Below, piece by piece: positions 51,999 to 61,565 of a stretch of DNA of 64,000 bases. The notes beneath the pieces were generated by a model, which had not been told where the DNA came from, ran no database searches, and was given only the letters and a program-made list of their open reading frames with translations. The stretch is from NCBI RefSeq assembly GCF_900109365.1, contig NZ_FNZR01000005.1:124001-188000 (forward strand), read 5' to 3'. The stretch comes from Parapedobacter koreensis. Its GTDB lineage: Bacteria; Bacteroidota; Bacteroidia; Sphingobacteriales; Sphingobacteriaceae. The stretch's first letter is position 1. The number at the start of each line of letters is the position of its first letter. The translations under genes were made by a program, and so were the position numbers.

Positions 51999-52747
51999 TG
52001 AAGAAGTTTGGATTGATTGGTTTCCCGCTGTCTCACTCGTTTTCAAAAAAATACTATGATGCCAAGATAGCGCGGGAGCAACTGACGGGGGTAGGCTATG
52101 AGCTGTATGCCATTCCATCCATCGAGGCATTTCCGCTCCTGCTGGCCAATGAGCCGCTCCTCATGGGGGTCAACGTGACCATCCCCTATAAAATAGCGGT
52201 GATGGACTATGTAGATCGGCTATCTGCAGAGGCGGAGGCCATCGCGGCGGTCAATTGCATCCGCATCGAACGGCCGGATGGTGGTAAGCCACGGCTGACG
52301 GGCTATAACACGGATGTCTACGGCTTCATGGAATCGCTGAGACCCTTGCTCCAGAGCGGGCACAAGCGGGCATTGGTGCTGGGCAACGGCGGGGCGGCGA
52401 AGGCGGTCGTCTACGCGCTCAACCAATTGGGAATAGGTTTTTCGCTGGTATCCCGCTCCCCTTTATCCGGACAGTATACGTATGCGCAACTGAATGCCGA
52501 TATCATCGCAGCTCATCCGCTGATCATCAATACCACGCCGCTGGGTACTTATCCGGCTACGGCCGATTGCCCGGAGATCCCTTATGCACACATCGGCCCC
52601 CAACACCTCCTGTATGACCTCATCTACAACCCCAGCGAAACGGAATTTCTGAAACGGGGAAAAGCACAGGGGGCCGCTACAAAAAACGGGCTCGAAATGC
52701 TGGAATTACAGGCGGAGCGCAATTGGGAGATTTGGAACATTACCTGA
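51998..52747 (+). CDS. aroE: Shikimate dehydrogenase
   Basis: A 249-residue enzyme that reduces 3-dehydroshikimate with NADPH in aromatic amino acid synthesis. Motifs: GFPLSHSFSKKYYD (shikimate binding), GVNVTIPYK with the catalytic Lys, AVNCI, NTDVYGF, and LGNGGAAKAVVYAL (nucleotide binding). Its ATG overlaps the previous stop (TGATG) and its stop overlaps gldD. Confidence 0.95.
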   Translation: MKKFGLIGFPLSHSFSKKYYDAKIAREQLTGVGYELYAIPSIEAFPLLLANEPLLMGVNVTIPYKIAVMDYVDRLSAEAEAIAAVNCIRIERPDGGKPRLTGYNTDVYGFMESLRPLLQSGHKRALVLGNGGAAKAVVYALNQLGIGFSLVSRSPLSGQYTYAQLNADIIAAHPLIINTTPLGTYPATADCPEIPYAHIGPQHLLYDLIYNPSETEFLKRGKAQGAATKNGLEMLELQAERNWEIWNIT

Positions 52748-53337
52748 TGCTGAAATACGTGGGCTACTTATTGGTTTTGGGCACTGCCGCTTCCGGGGTA
52801 TGGGCAGGCTGCACATCGGAGGATTATTCGCCCAAACCCCGCGGTTATTTCCGCATCACATTTCCAGAAAAGACGTATCAACGTTTTTCCGGGGATTGCC
52901 CATATACATTTGACTTCCCCGCCTATGCAGCCATCGAGCCTGACCAGACGGCTGATGCCCAGCCGTGCTGGGTGGATGTCTGGTTTCCGCAATTCAATGC
53001 CCGGATACACCTAAGCTACATGCCGGTGCACAACCGGGAGATCTTCAATGAATTGGTCGAAGACGCACGGACATTTGCGTTCAACCATACCGTCAAAGCG
53101 ACGGCCATCGACCAGCACCGCATCGACCGACCGGATGACGGGGTATACGGCTTGAAATACGACATCAAAGGGAATACCGCATCAAGCGTCCAGTTTTTTG
53201 TGACGGACAGTACCCGGCATTACCTGCGCGGCGCGCTGTATTTCAATGAAAAACCCCGCCTGGACTCCATACAGCCGGTATTGGATTTTATCCGGGCGGA
53301 TATTGATACGCTCATCCAGTCGCTGCGCTGGAAGTGA
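52747..53337 (+). CDS. gldD: Gliding motility lipoprotein GldD
   Basis: A 196-residue lipoprotein (signal peptide, lipobox WAGC with Cys about 22) whose mature start DYSPKPRGYFRITFPEKTYQRF is the typical GldD beginning, and which ends DTLIQSLRWK. GldD belongs to the gliding/type IX secretion set and fits the T9SS substrate encoded at 14335-16965. ATG 52747 overlaps the aroE stop; a longer frame from 52723 lacks a lipoprotein signal. Confidence 0.92.
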   Translation: MLKYVGYLLVLGTAASGVWAGCTSEDYSPKPRGYFRITFPEKTYQRFSGDCPYTFDFPAYAAIEPDQTADAQPCWVDVWFPQFNARIHLSYMPVHNREIFNELVEDARTFAFNHTVKATAIDQHRIDRPDDGVYGLKYDIKGNTASSVQFFVTDSTRHYLRGALYFNEKPRLDSIQPVLDFIRADIDTLIQSLRWK

Positions 53338-53351
53338 GTCAAAAAAACACT

Positions 53352-53359
53352 TACCTTTG
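53352..53359 (+). promoter_or_regulatory. Minus-7 box before the MBL-fold gene
   Basis: TACCTTTG matches TAnnTTTG and lies just downstream of the gldD stop, four bases before the ATG at 53364. No good TTTG is seen 20 bases upstream. Confidence 0.45.
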
Positions 53360-53363
53360 CGAT

Positions 53364-54005
53364 ATGATTCATATCAAGTCTTTCGTGTGCAACCCGTACC
53401 AGGAAAACACTTACCTCTTGTATGACGATACAGGGGCAACGGCCATCATCGATCCGGGGATGTATGGCAGTAAGGAGGAGCAGCTGGTGAAGGACTTCAT
53501 CGAAGTCGAAGGGCTCCGGCCGGAGTTGCTGCTCAATACACATTGCCATATCGACCATGTATTGGGCAACCGATATGTCCATGAAACGTATGGCCTGCTC
53601 CCGCAATTTCATGAAGGGGAGCTCCCGCTGCTGGTGGAAGTGCAAAACTATGCCCCCCAAATGGGTATCCGCTATGAGCTATCGCCCATTGCGGAGACAT
53701 TTCTCCCTGCCTCGGGCAGCGTGGCCTTCGGCGAGAGCGAACTGGAGCTTATCTTCGCTCCGGGCCATTCTCCGGCTCACCTGTGCTTCTATGCTGCAAA
53801 AGATGGCTTCCTCATCGGGGGCGACGTGCTTTTTAAAAACAGCATCGGCCGCACAGACCTCCCCGGCGGCAATCACCAGCTGCTGCTGGACAACATCGCC
53901 AACAAACTGTACACGCTGCCTGACGACACGGTCGTATATCCCGGCCACGGGTCGGAAACAACCATTGGCTACGAGAAGAAAACCAATCCATTCATCCGGG
54001 GATAG
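53364..54005 (+). CDS. MBL-fold metallo-hydrolase (glyoxalase II-like)
   Basis: A 213-residue hydrolase with the zinc-binding motif THCHIDHVLG, further ligands in APGHSPAHLC, IGGDVLF and YPGHGSET. The wording is that of small glyoxalase-II-like YcbL-type thioesterases. The frame opens at 53334, but ATG 53364 (MIHIKSFVCNPYQENTYL) is the standard start. Confidence 0.93.
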   Translation: MIHIKSFVCNPYQENTYLLYDDTGATAIIDPGMYGSKEEQLVKDFIEVEGLRPELLLNTHCHIDHVLGNRYVHETYGLLPQFHEGELPLLVEVQNYAPQMGIRYELSPIAETFLPASGSVAFGESELELIFAPGHSPAHLCFYAAKDGFLIGGDVLFKNSIGRTDLPGGNHQLLLDNIANKLYTLPDDTVVYPGHGSETTIGYEKKTNPFIRG

Positions 54006-54011
54006 GCTGCC

Positions 54012-55229
54012 ATGAACATCGCACTGTACTTTGCCAAGCGCTACCTGTTTTCCAAGAAATCGGTCAATGCCATCAACATCATCTCGGGTATCAGTGTGGT
54101 AGGCGTGCTGGTAAGCAGTGCGTCACTCATCGTCATTCTCTCGTTTTACAACGGGCTGGAAAACCTGATCTTTTCCATGTACAGCTCCTTCACACCAGAC
54201 CTGCGCATCGAAGCGGTACAAGGGAAGGGATTTGCCATGGATTCGCTCACCGCAAACACGATAAAGAGACAACCCGGTGTAGCGACATACCGCGAGATCC
54301 TGCAAGAGCGTGTGCTGCTCCGCTACGGGGAAGCTCAATACATCGCCACGATAAAAGGAATGACCGTGGACAATGCCCTGCTGGCCATGGACACGCTGCT
54401 GGATGACGGCCATTTTGTACTGAAACAGGGTGACGAGCAATATGCCGTAATGGGCGCAAGGGTACAGGGTACACTGGGTGTTTCCTTGCAGGATGATGCA
54501 CGCCGTATCGAAGTCTTCTCCCCACGTAAAGGCGTGGTGAATAGCCTTAATCCGGCGGAGGAATTCACGATGCGGACCATCCGTCCGGCGGGTGTATTGC
54601 AATACCAGCAGGAATTTGATGACTTGCTGATTGTACCCATGGATTTTGCGCGGGAGGTGCTGGGTGAATTTGAGCAGGTATCGGCCATCGAAATCAACGT
54701 GGGACAGGGATTGGACATTGCCATCGTGCAGCGGGCACTTGGGGCCTCTCTGGGCGAAAGCTTTGTGGTAAAAAACCGCGAGCAGCAAAACCCAACGTTG
54801 TATAAAATCGTCCGCACGGAAAAGTGGGCCGTCTTCCTCATCATCGCCTTCACGGGAATGATTGCTATTTTCAACATCGTGGGATCACTCACCATGCTCG
54901 TCATCGACAAAAAGAAGGATATTTCCGTATTGATGGGCATGGGTGCAAATCATTCGCTCATCCGGCGCATCTTCTTCTACGAAGGTCTACTCATCTCATT
55001 GATAGGCTGTGTAGCGGGGCTGGTATTGGGATTGCTATTCTGCTTTTCGCAGCAGGTTTTTGGATGGATTCGATTCGGCGAAGGGGAAAACTTAGTCACC
55101 GATGTATATCCCGTAGCGATACGGATAGGAGACTTCCTGCTGGTCTTCCTCACTGTTTTGGCCTTCTCGGCCTTGATCTCTTCGGTATCTTCACGATTGA
55201 GCGTCAAACAGACGGTACGGCTGTCGTAG
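54012..55229 (+). CDS. FtsX-type ABC permease (LolC/LolE-like)
   Basis: A 405-residue inner-membrane protein: helix at about 20-45 (INIISGISVVGVLVSSASLIVILSF by its core GISVVGV), a large periplasmic MacB-like domain (about 50-265), and three C-terminal helices (about 275-300, 320-350, 370-395). This is the LolC/LolE lipoprotein-releasing plan. No ATPase is adjacent. Its stop lies one base from the stop of the convergent next gene. Confidence 0.88.
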   Translation: MNIALYFAKRYLFSKKSVNAINIISGISVVGVLVSSASLIVILSFYNGLENLIFSMYSSFTPDLRIEAVQGKGFAMDSLTANTIKRQPGVATYREILQERVLLRYGEAQYIATIKGMTVDNALLAMDTLLDDGHFVLKQGDEQYAVMGARVQGTLGVSLQDDARRIEVFSPRKGVVNSLNPAEEFTMRTIRPAGVLQYQQEFDDLLIVPMDFAREVLGEFEQVSAIEINVGQGLDIAIVQRALGASLGESFVVKNREQQNPTLYKIVRTEKWAVFLIIAFTGMIAIFNIVGSLTMLVIDKKKDISVLMGMGANHSLIRRIFFYEGLLISLIGCVAGLVLGLLFCFSQQVFGWIRFGEGENLVTDVYPVAIRIGDFLLVFLTVLAFSALISSVSSRLSVKQTVRLS

Positions 55230-55230
55230 A

Positions 55231-55881
55231 TCACCGATTGCTGCTCCGGTTCCGGCTCTTATTTCCTTCTGTTATTTGGCGAATCAGGTTTCCCCAAGCA
55301 AAGGGGCTCAGCAATGGATTGGCCATGCGCTGGTTGACCGCTTGGTTGGAAAGCTGGATGTGGTTTTGCATAGCGCTGAAATTCTGGATCTCTTCCGCGC
55401 TACGTGGCGTCACCGCCGCCAAGGCGGCAATGGACTCGGGAGAAAGGTTTTTCTTGGCCACAATGATGTCATCATCCGCAATTTCAAGTGACATGAAAGC
55501 CATATTGAACTCATCTATACTGGCCCATGGATAGGGGGTCACCATGGGCAGTTCCTTAATCTCTGCCGTCATGTTGACCATTGCCGTGTACTTGTCTTCC
55601 CGCACGTTCGGGATGACTACCCGCGCGGCGCGATAACCTACTGAACGGAAAATAATCGTATCGCCTGCGTGGGCAACGAATGAAAAATAGCCTTGATGGT
55701 TTGCCGTAAATGTCTGGTCTTTGTAGGATTGATTGACAACCGTAACATACGGTACAACTACATTGGTATCCGCATTGTGGATAACACCGCTAAACTGCAC
55801 CAGCTTTTTCTGCTGGGCAAAGGATGAACCTGCCAATCCTATGACAAACAAAATCACGAATATATGATGGAAAAACCTCAT
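55231..55881 (-). CDS. Exported protein with carboxypeptidase-like regulatory domain
   Basis: A 216-residue secreted protein: signal peptide (about 1-22), a CarboxypepD_reg-like beta-sandwich (about 30-110, SGVIHNADTNVVVPYVTVVNQ and TIIFRSVGYRAARV), then a helical tail (about 125-205) ending in a basic stretch. Such stand-alone domains are common in Bacteroidota envelopes; function unknown. Confidence 0.85.
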   Translation of the reverse strand: MRFFHHIFVILFVIGLAGSSFAQQKKLVQFSGVIHNADTNVVVPYVTVVNQSYKDQTFTANHQGYFSFVAHAGDTIIFRSVGYRAARVVIPNVREDKYTAMVNMTAEIKELPMVTPYPWASIDEFNMAFMSLEIADDDIIVAKKNLSPESIAALAAVTPRSAEEIQNFSAMQNHIQLSNQAVNQRMANPLLSPFAWGNLIRQITEGNKSRNRSSNR

Positions 55882-55952
55882 AATTAGCTAACAAAGCTAC
55901 ACATTCGTAAGTTTTAATTTCCGTTAAATAATGTTAAATCCCCCCTAAATGT

Positions 55953-56237
55953 CTATCCACCCACTCTTGGAATCGGCATGGTTGCATTCGGATCATCCAT
56001 CTCGGTGATATTGACTGCCTCAACGGCAGTGATCTCCGGAACGGCTTTCTTGATGGCTTGCTCCAAGCCGGCCTTAAACGTCATGATGCTCATCGCACAG
56101 GACGCACAGGAACCCAAAAGCTTCAATTTGACCACCTTATCTGCCGTAATCTCATCAATACTCACATTCCCCCCGTCCGTTTCAAGATATGGCCGGATGG
56201 AGTCCAGGGCCTGTTCTACTCTTTCCCTTAGTTCCAT
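55953..56237 (-). CDS. NifU-like Fe-S scaffold protein
   Basis: A 94-residue protein with IRPYLETDGGNV and the cysteine pair GSCASCAMSIMT of the NifU C-terminal (Nfu) domain, which carries and hands on iron-sulphur clusters. Length is normal for the free-standing domain. Monocistronic, after the M14 peptidase gene. Confidence 0.93.
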   Translation of the reverse strand: MELRERVEQALDSIRPYLETDGGNVSIDEITADKVVKLKLLGSCASCAMSIMTFKAGLEQAIKKAVPEITAVEAVNITEMDDPNATMPIPRVGG

Positions 56238-56328
56238 AACCTTTATGATTTTCAGAGTGTAAAGGTACGGATATTTTCTTAATTATTGCATATGCAGTAA
56301 TGTTGCAAGCAGAGACCCTCCGCACCCA

Positions 56329-58887
56329 TCACTGCCCTACCATAAACAATGCGTTACTGAAGATGAGCTTTCCATTTTCCCAGAAACCACGGAATAGCGG
56401 ATTGTCCACGAGGTAAATCACCTGGCCCCGTCCGACGTGCTCCACACCGAACACCAACGATTCGCCCACGGCTTCCTTCACTTTCGCACCCACAAACCCC
56501 GTGCGGTAATAGTTCAGATCCGGTATGATACCCACATTGATGCCCTCTTTCAGGTAGGCATACCGCCTGCCGTTATTCTTGAGGGTATAGTATTTCCCTT
56601 CGGTACCGAAACCCAACGGGTAAGTGGCATCGACCTTCACTTCAAATACAGCTCCCGATACGGAATGGGCAATCTCTGCTCGCTCACGCGCCTGGAAGTC
56701 TGCGATACGCTCTTCCGCAGCTTCCTGCTCACGCTTTTTCTCAGCGGCTTTCCGTTCATCTTCATTCAAATAGGCGGAAAGGCCAAAACCATCCCTGCCG
56801 GAAAAGAAGCCAACGGCTCCTTCTATCGCAATCACCTTGCCTCCTGCTCTTATCCAAGCTTCCAGCTTTTTAGTGGCAGCATCACCCCACGCGCCGTAGT
56901 TGCCAGACGGCAGGATAATGGTATTGTACGCACTGAGATCTGCTGAACTAAGCTGCTGTGGCTCCAGGATGGAAAGCGGATAGTCAAGCTCTTGCTCGAA
57001 GAAATGCCATACTTCGCCCACGCTCAAGGAGGAAGTGCCGTCGCCGGCAATCAATGCTACCTTGGGTGCCTGTATGGGCCTTACCGCTCCGGAACCGAAA
57101 TCTTTACCGGTGTCTACATAGCCCGTCGTCACGCCTTCGATATGTATTTGGTGATCATTGGCCAGTTGGATGACCTTGTCGGCAAAATCTGATCGTTTTT
57201 CGTTGCCCGTACGGGGAATGATCAGTGAACCGGAAGGGAAGTTTTTCCCGCCAAGCGTGAAGGCGTGGTCTGCATAGCGGATACGGATGCCTGCATTGAG
57301 CAGGGCAGCAGCAAACCGCGCATGGGCTACCGACGTCCAAGGAGCAATATACGCCAGTGGTTTTCCTGTAGGGTGATTGGGTTCGAAAGCGGCGATTGGC
57401 GTCGCTGCCGTCACATCCAACCGGGTTTCCAGCGCATAGGCTTGTAGTCCGTAAGCATAAGGAAGCGCCCAGCTGGTAATGTCATAGGTGACGCTGTCAG
57501 AAAGTGCAGGGTTGGGCTCGAAAAGGGTCTGCGCCAACACAGATTTGGGCTGGTAGGCACTTACCACCACATCGCCGGATTCAAGCGCAAAAGAAGCTGT
57601 TTTCCCTGAAAAGTAGTCAAACCCCTTCAGGCCGGATCGGCTGGATGCCTCGCCGTATTGGATGCCATTGCGGTCAAGCAGTTTTTTCAGCGCCAACAGG
57701 CGCTCAGGACTATTACCGGCTTTGATGACATAGGCTTTGTATTGGCCCTTGGGATTTGAGCGACTTTCGTTGAAATAGTTTGCATATTCATCAATGAGTT
57801 TTCCGGCATTGTTCGAAACGGTTTCAATGGTGGCCATCCCGGAGGTGTAATGGTGCGATATCCGCTCAGCAAGCGTCAGCGTATCGCCAAGGGCGGTAAG
57901 GACACCCAGGCCGGCACGTCCGGATCCGCCCTGTTCGTAGGTCATGCCGATGGCACCGTTGAACATCGGCCAGCTGTCGCCGTAGCTGGGATAAAATAAA
58001 TCAAATACTTCGCGGGTGAAATACAACCAGGCATTTTCATCGAAGTACCGGGCATTATTGCGGCCTACCGTCTCCTGAAAAGATCGCTGGAAGTCGGATA
58101 CAAAAGCGTGTACCGGCTCTGCGGCGGGAGCAAAGTAGTAGGGCGCATTGATGCCCTGTTCGTGAAAATCGACGTGCACCTGCGGCATCCATTGATTGTA
58201 TAGGCTGATGCGGGCCTGTGTCTCCCGTTGCACTTGCCACGCCCAATCGCGATTGAGATCGAACAGGTAGTGGTTGGGCCTTCCACCGGGCCACGGCTCA
58301 GCATGCTCCAGGGACTGCGGATCGGGCTGTAGCCTGCGGTTGACTTTTTGGTTGTACCAATTGACGTAACGCTCCTGTCCATCGGGATTGAGACAGGGAT
58401 CGATGACCACCACCGTATTTTCCAGCCACTTCTTCGTCTCGGTATTTGCCGGATTTACCAACTCCCAAAGCGTTTTCATCGCTGTCTCGCAGGATACCGC
58501 TTCATTGCCATGGACATTGTAGCTTAGCCAAGTAATTGGTACGCGGGTCGTCGCTTCTCCGGATTCAAGGCCAGCACGCTTGAGGTTGTCTTTCCGGATG
58601 GTCTCCAGGTTGGCCATGTTTGCCGATGACGAAACGAAGGCCGCAATGAGCGGACGCCATTCATTGGATGTGCCATAGCTAACGAGTTTGACATCCTTGT
58701 TCGTAGCGGCTACATGCTCGAAATAAGCGACTACTCGATGGTGGGGCGTAAACCGGGCACCAATTTCATAACCCAAGAATTCCCTGGGCGATTGGGTCTG
58801 GGCAACAACGGTAGTCATGCAAAGGCAATAGAGGCCCAGCGCAATCAAAAAGACACGGCTAAGCGGGCGTGGTAATTGTTTTTTCAT
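56329..58887 (-). CDS. M14-family zinc metallopeptidase
   Basis: An 852-residue exported peptidase: signal peptide (about 5-28), M14 domain (about 35-330) with the zinc ligands in VHGNEAVSCE (His and Glu) and HVDFHEQG (third ligand), substrate residues in NLDRDW-like FDLNRDW, and a large C-terminal region including a glutamine-amidotransferase-like fold (LPSGNYGAW). Start ATG 58887 gives MKKQLPRPLSRV; the frame extends to 58911. Confidence 0.92.
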   Translation of the reverse strand: MKKQLPRPLSRVFLIALGLYCLCMTTVVAQTQSPREFLGYEIGARFTPHHRVVAYFEHVAATNKDVKLVSYGTSNEWRPLIAAFVSSSANMANLETIRKDNLKRAGLESGEATTRVPITWLSYNVHGNEAVSCETAMKTLWELVNPANTETKKWLENTVVVIDPCLNPDGQERYVNWYNQKVNRRLQPDPQSLEHAEPWPGGRPNHYLFDLNRDWAWQVQRETQARISLYNQWMPQVHVDFHEQGINAPYYFAPAAEPVHAFVSDFQRSFQETVGRNNARYFDENAWLYFTREVFDLFYPSYGDSWPMFNGAIGMTYEQGGSGRAGLGVLTALGDTLTLAERISHHYTSGMATIETVSNNAGKLIDEYANYFNESRSNPKGQYKAYVIKAGNSPERLLALKKLLDRNGIQYGEASSRSGLKGFDYFSGKTASFALESGDVVVSAYQPKSVLAQTLFEPNPALSDSVTYDITSWALPYAYGLQAYALETRLDVTAATPIAAFEPNHPTGKPLAYIAPWTSVAHARFAAALLNAGIRIRYADHAFTLGGKNFPSGSLIIPRTGNEKRSDFADKVIQLANDHQIHIEGVTTGYVDTGKDFGSGAVRPIQAPKVALIAGDGTSSLSVGEVWHFFEQELDYPLSILEPQQLSSADLSAYNTIILPSGNYGAWGDAATKKLEAWIRAGGKVIAIEGAVGFFSGRDGFGLSAYLNEDERKAAEKKREQEAAEERIADFQARERAEIAHSVSGAVFEVKVDATYPLGFGTEGKYYTLKNNGRRYAYLKEGINVGIIPDLNYYRTGFVGAKVKEAVGESLVFGVEHVGRGQVIYLVDNPLFRGFWENGKLIFSNALFMVGQ

Positions 58888-59045
58888 GTTTGCGGAAATG
58901 ATTGCGGGCAAAATAGTTAAAATTACCCGATTGGCGAATGCTGTAACCGAAAAATTATTGTGCCGTGGGGTGACGCATCTGTTAAACTCTGTTAAACTGT
59001 TTGCCTATCCAGCGTTTTCCGCTTATCTTGCCCCATAAAAATTTA

Positions 59046-59077
59046 ATTGACAGGTATTTTAAATTCCCTTATCTTTG
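59046..59077 (+). promoter_or_regulatory. Promoter of the bamD operon
   Basis: ATTG at 59046-59049, a 20-base spacer and TATCTTTG at 59070-59077 fit the Bacteroidota consensus. The bamD ATG at 59082 follows directly. Confidence 0.6.
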
Positions 59078-59081
59078 CAGG

Positions 59082-60008
59082 ATGTTTATAAACAGGCGAA
59101 TAGTGGCGTGGGCTGCCATGGTATTTTTGATCGTGATGGCTGCCGGATGTAAGAGCAAATTCGAAAAACTACGTGCCAGCAACAACATCGCCCTGAAGTA
59201 TCAGGAGGCGATGAAATATTATACCAATAAGAAGTACACCAAGGCCCTTACCTTATTTGATGATCTGATGACGAAATACCGGGGTCAGGCAGAGGCGGAG
59301 GATCTGTATTATTATACGGCGTATACCAATTATAACCTCCGTGATTATACCTCGGCACGGTTCCATTTTAAGCAGTTTACCGATACATACCCCAATAGTG
59401 CGCGCGCTGAAGAATGCCGCTACATGGGTGCTTATTGCTATTTCCTCGAATCACCCAAAGTGGGTCTCGACCAAGAATACACGTACCGGGCCATTGAAGC
59501 GCTGCAACTGTTTATCAACTTGTATCCACAGAGTGAGCGGTCTAAAGAGGCCGGTGATCTCATCCAGCAATTGCGGGATAAACTCGAAACCAAGGCATTC
59601 AACAGCGCCAAGCTCTACCTCGATATGGGCCTCCAGGACGACTACCGGGCAGCGGTCATTGCCTTTGACAATGTGTTGCGTGAATTTCCGGACACAAAAT
59701 ATGCTGAAGAAATGGAGTTTCTGTCCATAAAGGCACAATACCTCTATGCCAACCAAAGTTCGCCAAGAAGACAGGAAGAACGTTTCGGAGAAGCGCTGGA
59801 CTTGTACGAGCGTTTCGTATCGGCGTATCCCGAAAGCAAATTCCGTAAGGATGCTGATCAACTCAAACAGGACTCGGAAAAAGGCTTGGAACAGGCGAAA
59901 AGCACAATGGCCCAAATTACGGCAGCCATGGAAGCGGCAGCAGTGAACAAGACGGCGACAGACGAAACGACGAGCAATACGCCCCCTACGGGCATTCCCC
60001 AGAATTAA
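59082..60008 (+). CDS. bamD: Outer membrane assembly lipoprotein BamD
   Basis: A 308-residue lipoprotein (lipobox AAGC, Cys about 23; then KSKFEKLRASNN) with five TPR-like repeats (YYTNKKYTKALTLFDDL, YTSARFHFKQFTDTYP, EALDLYERFVSAYP). It is part of the BAM complex that inserts beta-barrels into the outer membrane. ATG 59082 gives the lipoprotein signal; the frame from 59001 does not. Followed by the omega subunit and coaBC, a gene order common in Bacteroidota. Confidence 0.93.
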   Translation: MFINRRIVAWAAMVFLIVMAAGCKSKFEKLRASNNIALKYQEAMKYYTNKKYTKALTLFDDLMTKYRGQAEAEDLYYYTAYTNYNLRDYTSARFHFKQFTDTYPNSARAEECRYMGAYCYFLESPKVGLDQEYTYRAIEALQLFINLYPQSERSKEAGDLIQQLRDKLETKAFNSAKLYLDMGLQDDYRAAVIAFDNVLREFPDTKYAEEMEFLSIKAQYLYANQSSPRRQEERFGEALDLYERFVSAYPESKFRKDADQLKQDSEKGLEQAKSTMAQITAAMEAAAVNKTATDETTSNTPPTGIPQN

Positions 60009-60024
60009 TTTACACAGAAAAGAT

Positions 60025-60360
60025 ATGAGTATTCAAATAAGCAAAACCATCCCCAACTCCACCGTCACCCGTGACTTGAGGGATTTGGACAAAAAGACGG
60101 ACAACCTTTATGAATCCATCGTGGTCATCAGCAAACGCGCAAACCAGATTGCTGTAGACATGAAGGAAGAACTGAACGGAAAACTGGCTGAATTTGCAAC
60201 GACCAATGACAACCTCGAAGAGGTCTTTGAAAACCGTGAACAAATTGAAATCTCCAAACATTACGAACGCCTTCCAAAGCCCACGCTTGTGGCTATAGAC
60301 GAATTCCTGCACGATAAAGTATACTTCAGAAACCCGACAAGGGATAAAGAAGATGAGTAG
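60025..60360 (+). CDS. rpoZ: RNA polymerase omega-like subunit (Rpb6 domain)
   Basis: A 111-residue protein with LDKKTDNLYESIVVISKRANQIA, the Rpb6/omega signature (positively charged helix and NLYE), and a C-terminal part rich in acidic residues. It serves as the omega subunit of RNA polymerase in Bacteroidota. Its stop overlaps the GTG start of coaBC. Confidence 0.9.
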   Translation: MSIQISKTIPNSTVTRDLRDLDKKTDNLYESIVVISKRANQIAVDMKEELNGKLAEFATTNDNLEEVFENREQIEISKHYERLPKPTLVAIDEFLHDKVYFRNPTRDKEDE

Positions 60361-61565
60361 TGAGCGTGCGCGGAAAGCATATCCTCTTGGGCGTCTGCGG
60401 TAGTATCGCTGCATATAAAGCTGCTTTCCTCGTTCGTTTGTTGGTCAAAGACGGGGCACGCGTACAGGTGGTGATGACACCCGATGCTACGCAATTCATC
60501 ACGCCCCTTACGCTTTCTGCGCTCTCGGGCAATCCCGTCTTTGTGGATTATTTCGATGCCTCAACTGGCGAATGGAATAACCATGTGCACCTGGCGTTAG
60601 ATGCTGACGCCGTCGTGGTGGCTCCTGCAAGTGCCAATACGTTGGCCAAATTTGCGCACGGCTTGTGTGACAACCTCCTCTGTGCAATATACCTTTCGGC
60701 CAAAAGCCCAGTCTTTGTAGCCCCAGCCATGGATTTGGATATGTGGGCCCATGGCAGTACACAGGCTAATATCACCAGGCTTCAATCGTTTGGCAACCGG
60801 ATTATCCCGCCGGGACATGGCGAATTAGCCAGCGGACTGAAGGGAGAGGGGCGGCTTGCCGAACCGGAAGAAATACTGGCTGCCCTGAACGAATACTTCG
60901 ATGATAACCGGCCATTAGCGGGAAAAAAAGCACTGGTAACAGCGGGACCTACCTACGAAGCCATAGACCCGGTAAGGTTTATCGGCAACCATTCCAGTGG
61001 TAAAATGGGTTATGCACTTGCTGCCGAGCTGCTCCAGCTCGGGGCAGATGTAACGCTTGTAAGCGGACCAACCCACTTGGTACCCCCTGCGGGAGCAGCG
61101 CACATTGCCGTCACCTCTGCCGGCGAAATGCTGGATGCCTGCTTGGCACTTTTTCCCCAAACGACCATTACCATAATGAGCGCCGCCGTGGCCGATTATA
61201 CGCCCAAAACCGTAGCCGATAAAAAAATCAAGAAAGGGGAAGAAGAGGGCCTGACCATCGAGCTGACCAAAACGGCCGACATCTTGGCCACCCTGGGACA
61301 ACGGAAACAAAACGAACAGGTTTTGGTCGGTTTCGCGCTGGAGACACATGACGAACAGGCCCATGCCGTGGATAAACTCCATCGGAAAAACTTGGATTTT
61401 ATCGTGCTGAACACTATCCGCGATGAAGGTGCCGGGTTTGCCGGCGATACCAATAAAATCACCATTATCGATCGAAACGGCTCCGTTGAGGCATTTGATC
61501 TGAAACCCAAACGGGATGTAGCACGAGACATCTGCTCTCGTATTATACAGCTGCTTGAGCCTTAG
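60360..61565 (+). CDS. coaBC: Bifunctional phosphopantothenoylcysteine decarboxylase/synthase
   Basis: A 401-residue coenzyme A enzyme: the flavin-containing CoaC half (about 1-180; LLGVCGSIAAYKA, NNHVHLALDAD with the catalytic His, PASANTLAKFAHGLCDNLL, APAMDLDMW) and the CoaB half (about 190-400; TAGPTYEAIDPVRFIGNHSSGKMGYA by its key residues, and AAVADYTPK). It starts with GTG at 60360, overlapping the previous stop; an ATG at 60353 is in another frame. Confidence 0.95.
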   Translation: MSVRGKHILLGVCGSIAAYKAAFLVRLLVKDGARVQVVMTPDATQFITPLTLSALSGNPVFVDYFDASTGEWNNHVHLALDADAVVVAPASANTLAKFAHGLCDNLLCAIYLSAKSPVFVAPAMDLDMWAHGSTQANITRLQSFGNRIIPPGHGELASGLKGEGRLAEPEEILAALNEYFDDNRPLAGKKALVTAGPTYEAIDPVRFIGNHSSGKMGYALAAELLQLGADVTLVSGPTHLVPPAGAAHIAVTSAGEMLDACLALFPQTTITIMSAAVADYTPKTVADKKIKKGEEEGLTIELTKTADILATLGQRKQNEQVLVGFALETHDEQAHAVDKLHRKNLDFIVLNTIRDEGAGFAGDTNKITIIDRNGSVEAFDLKPKRDVARDICSRIIQLLEP

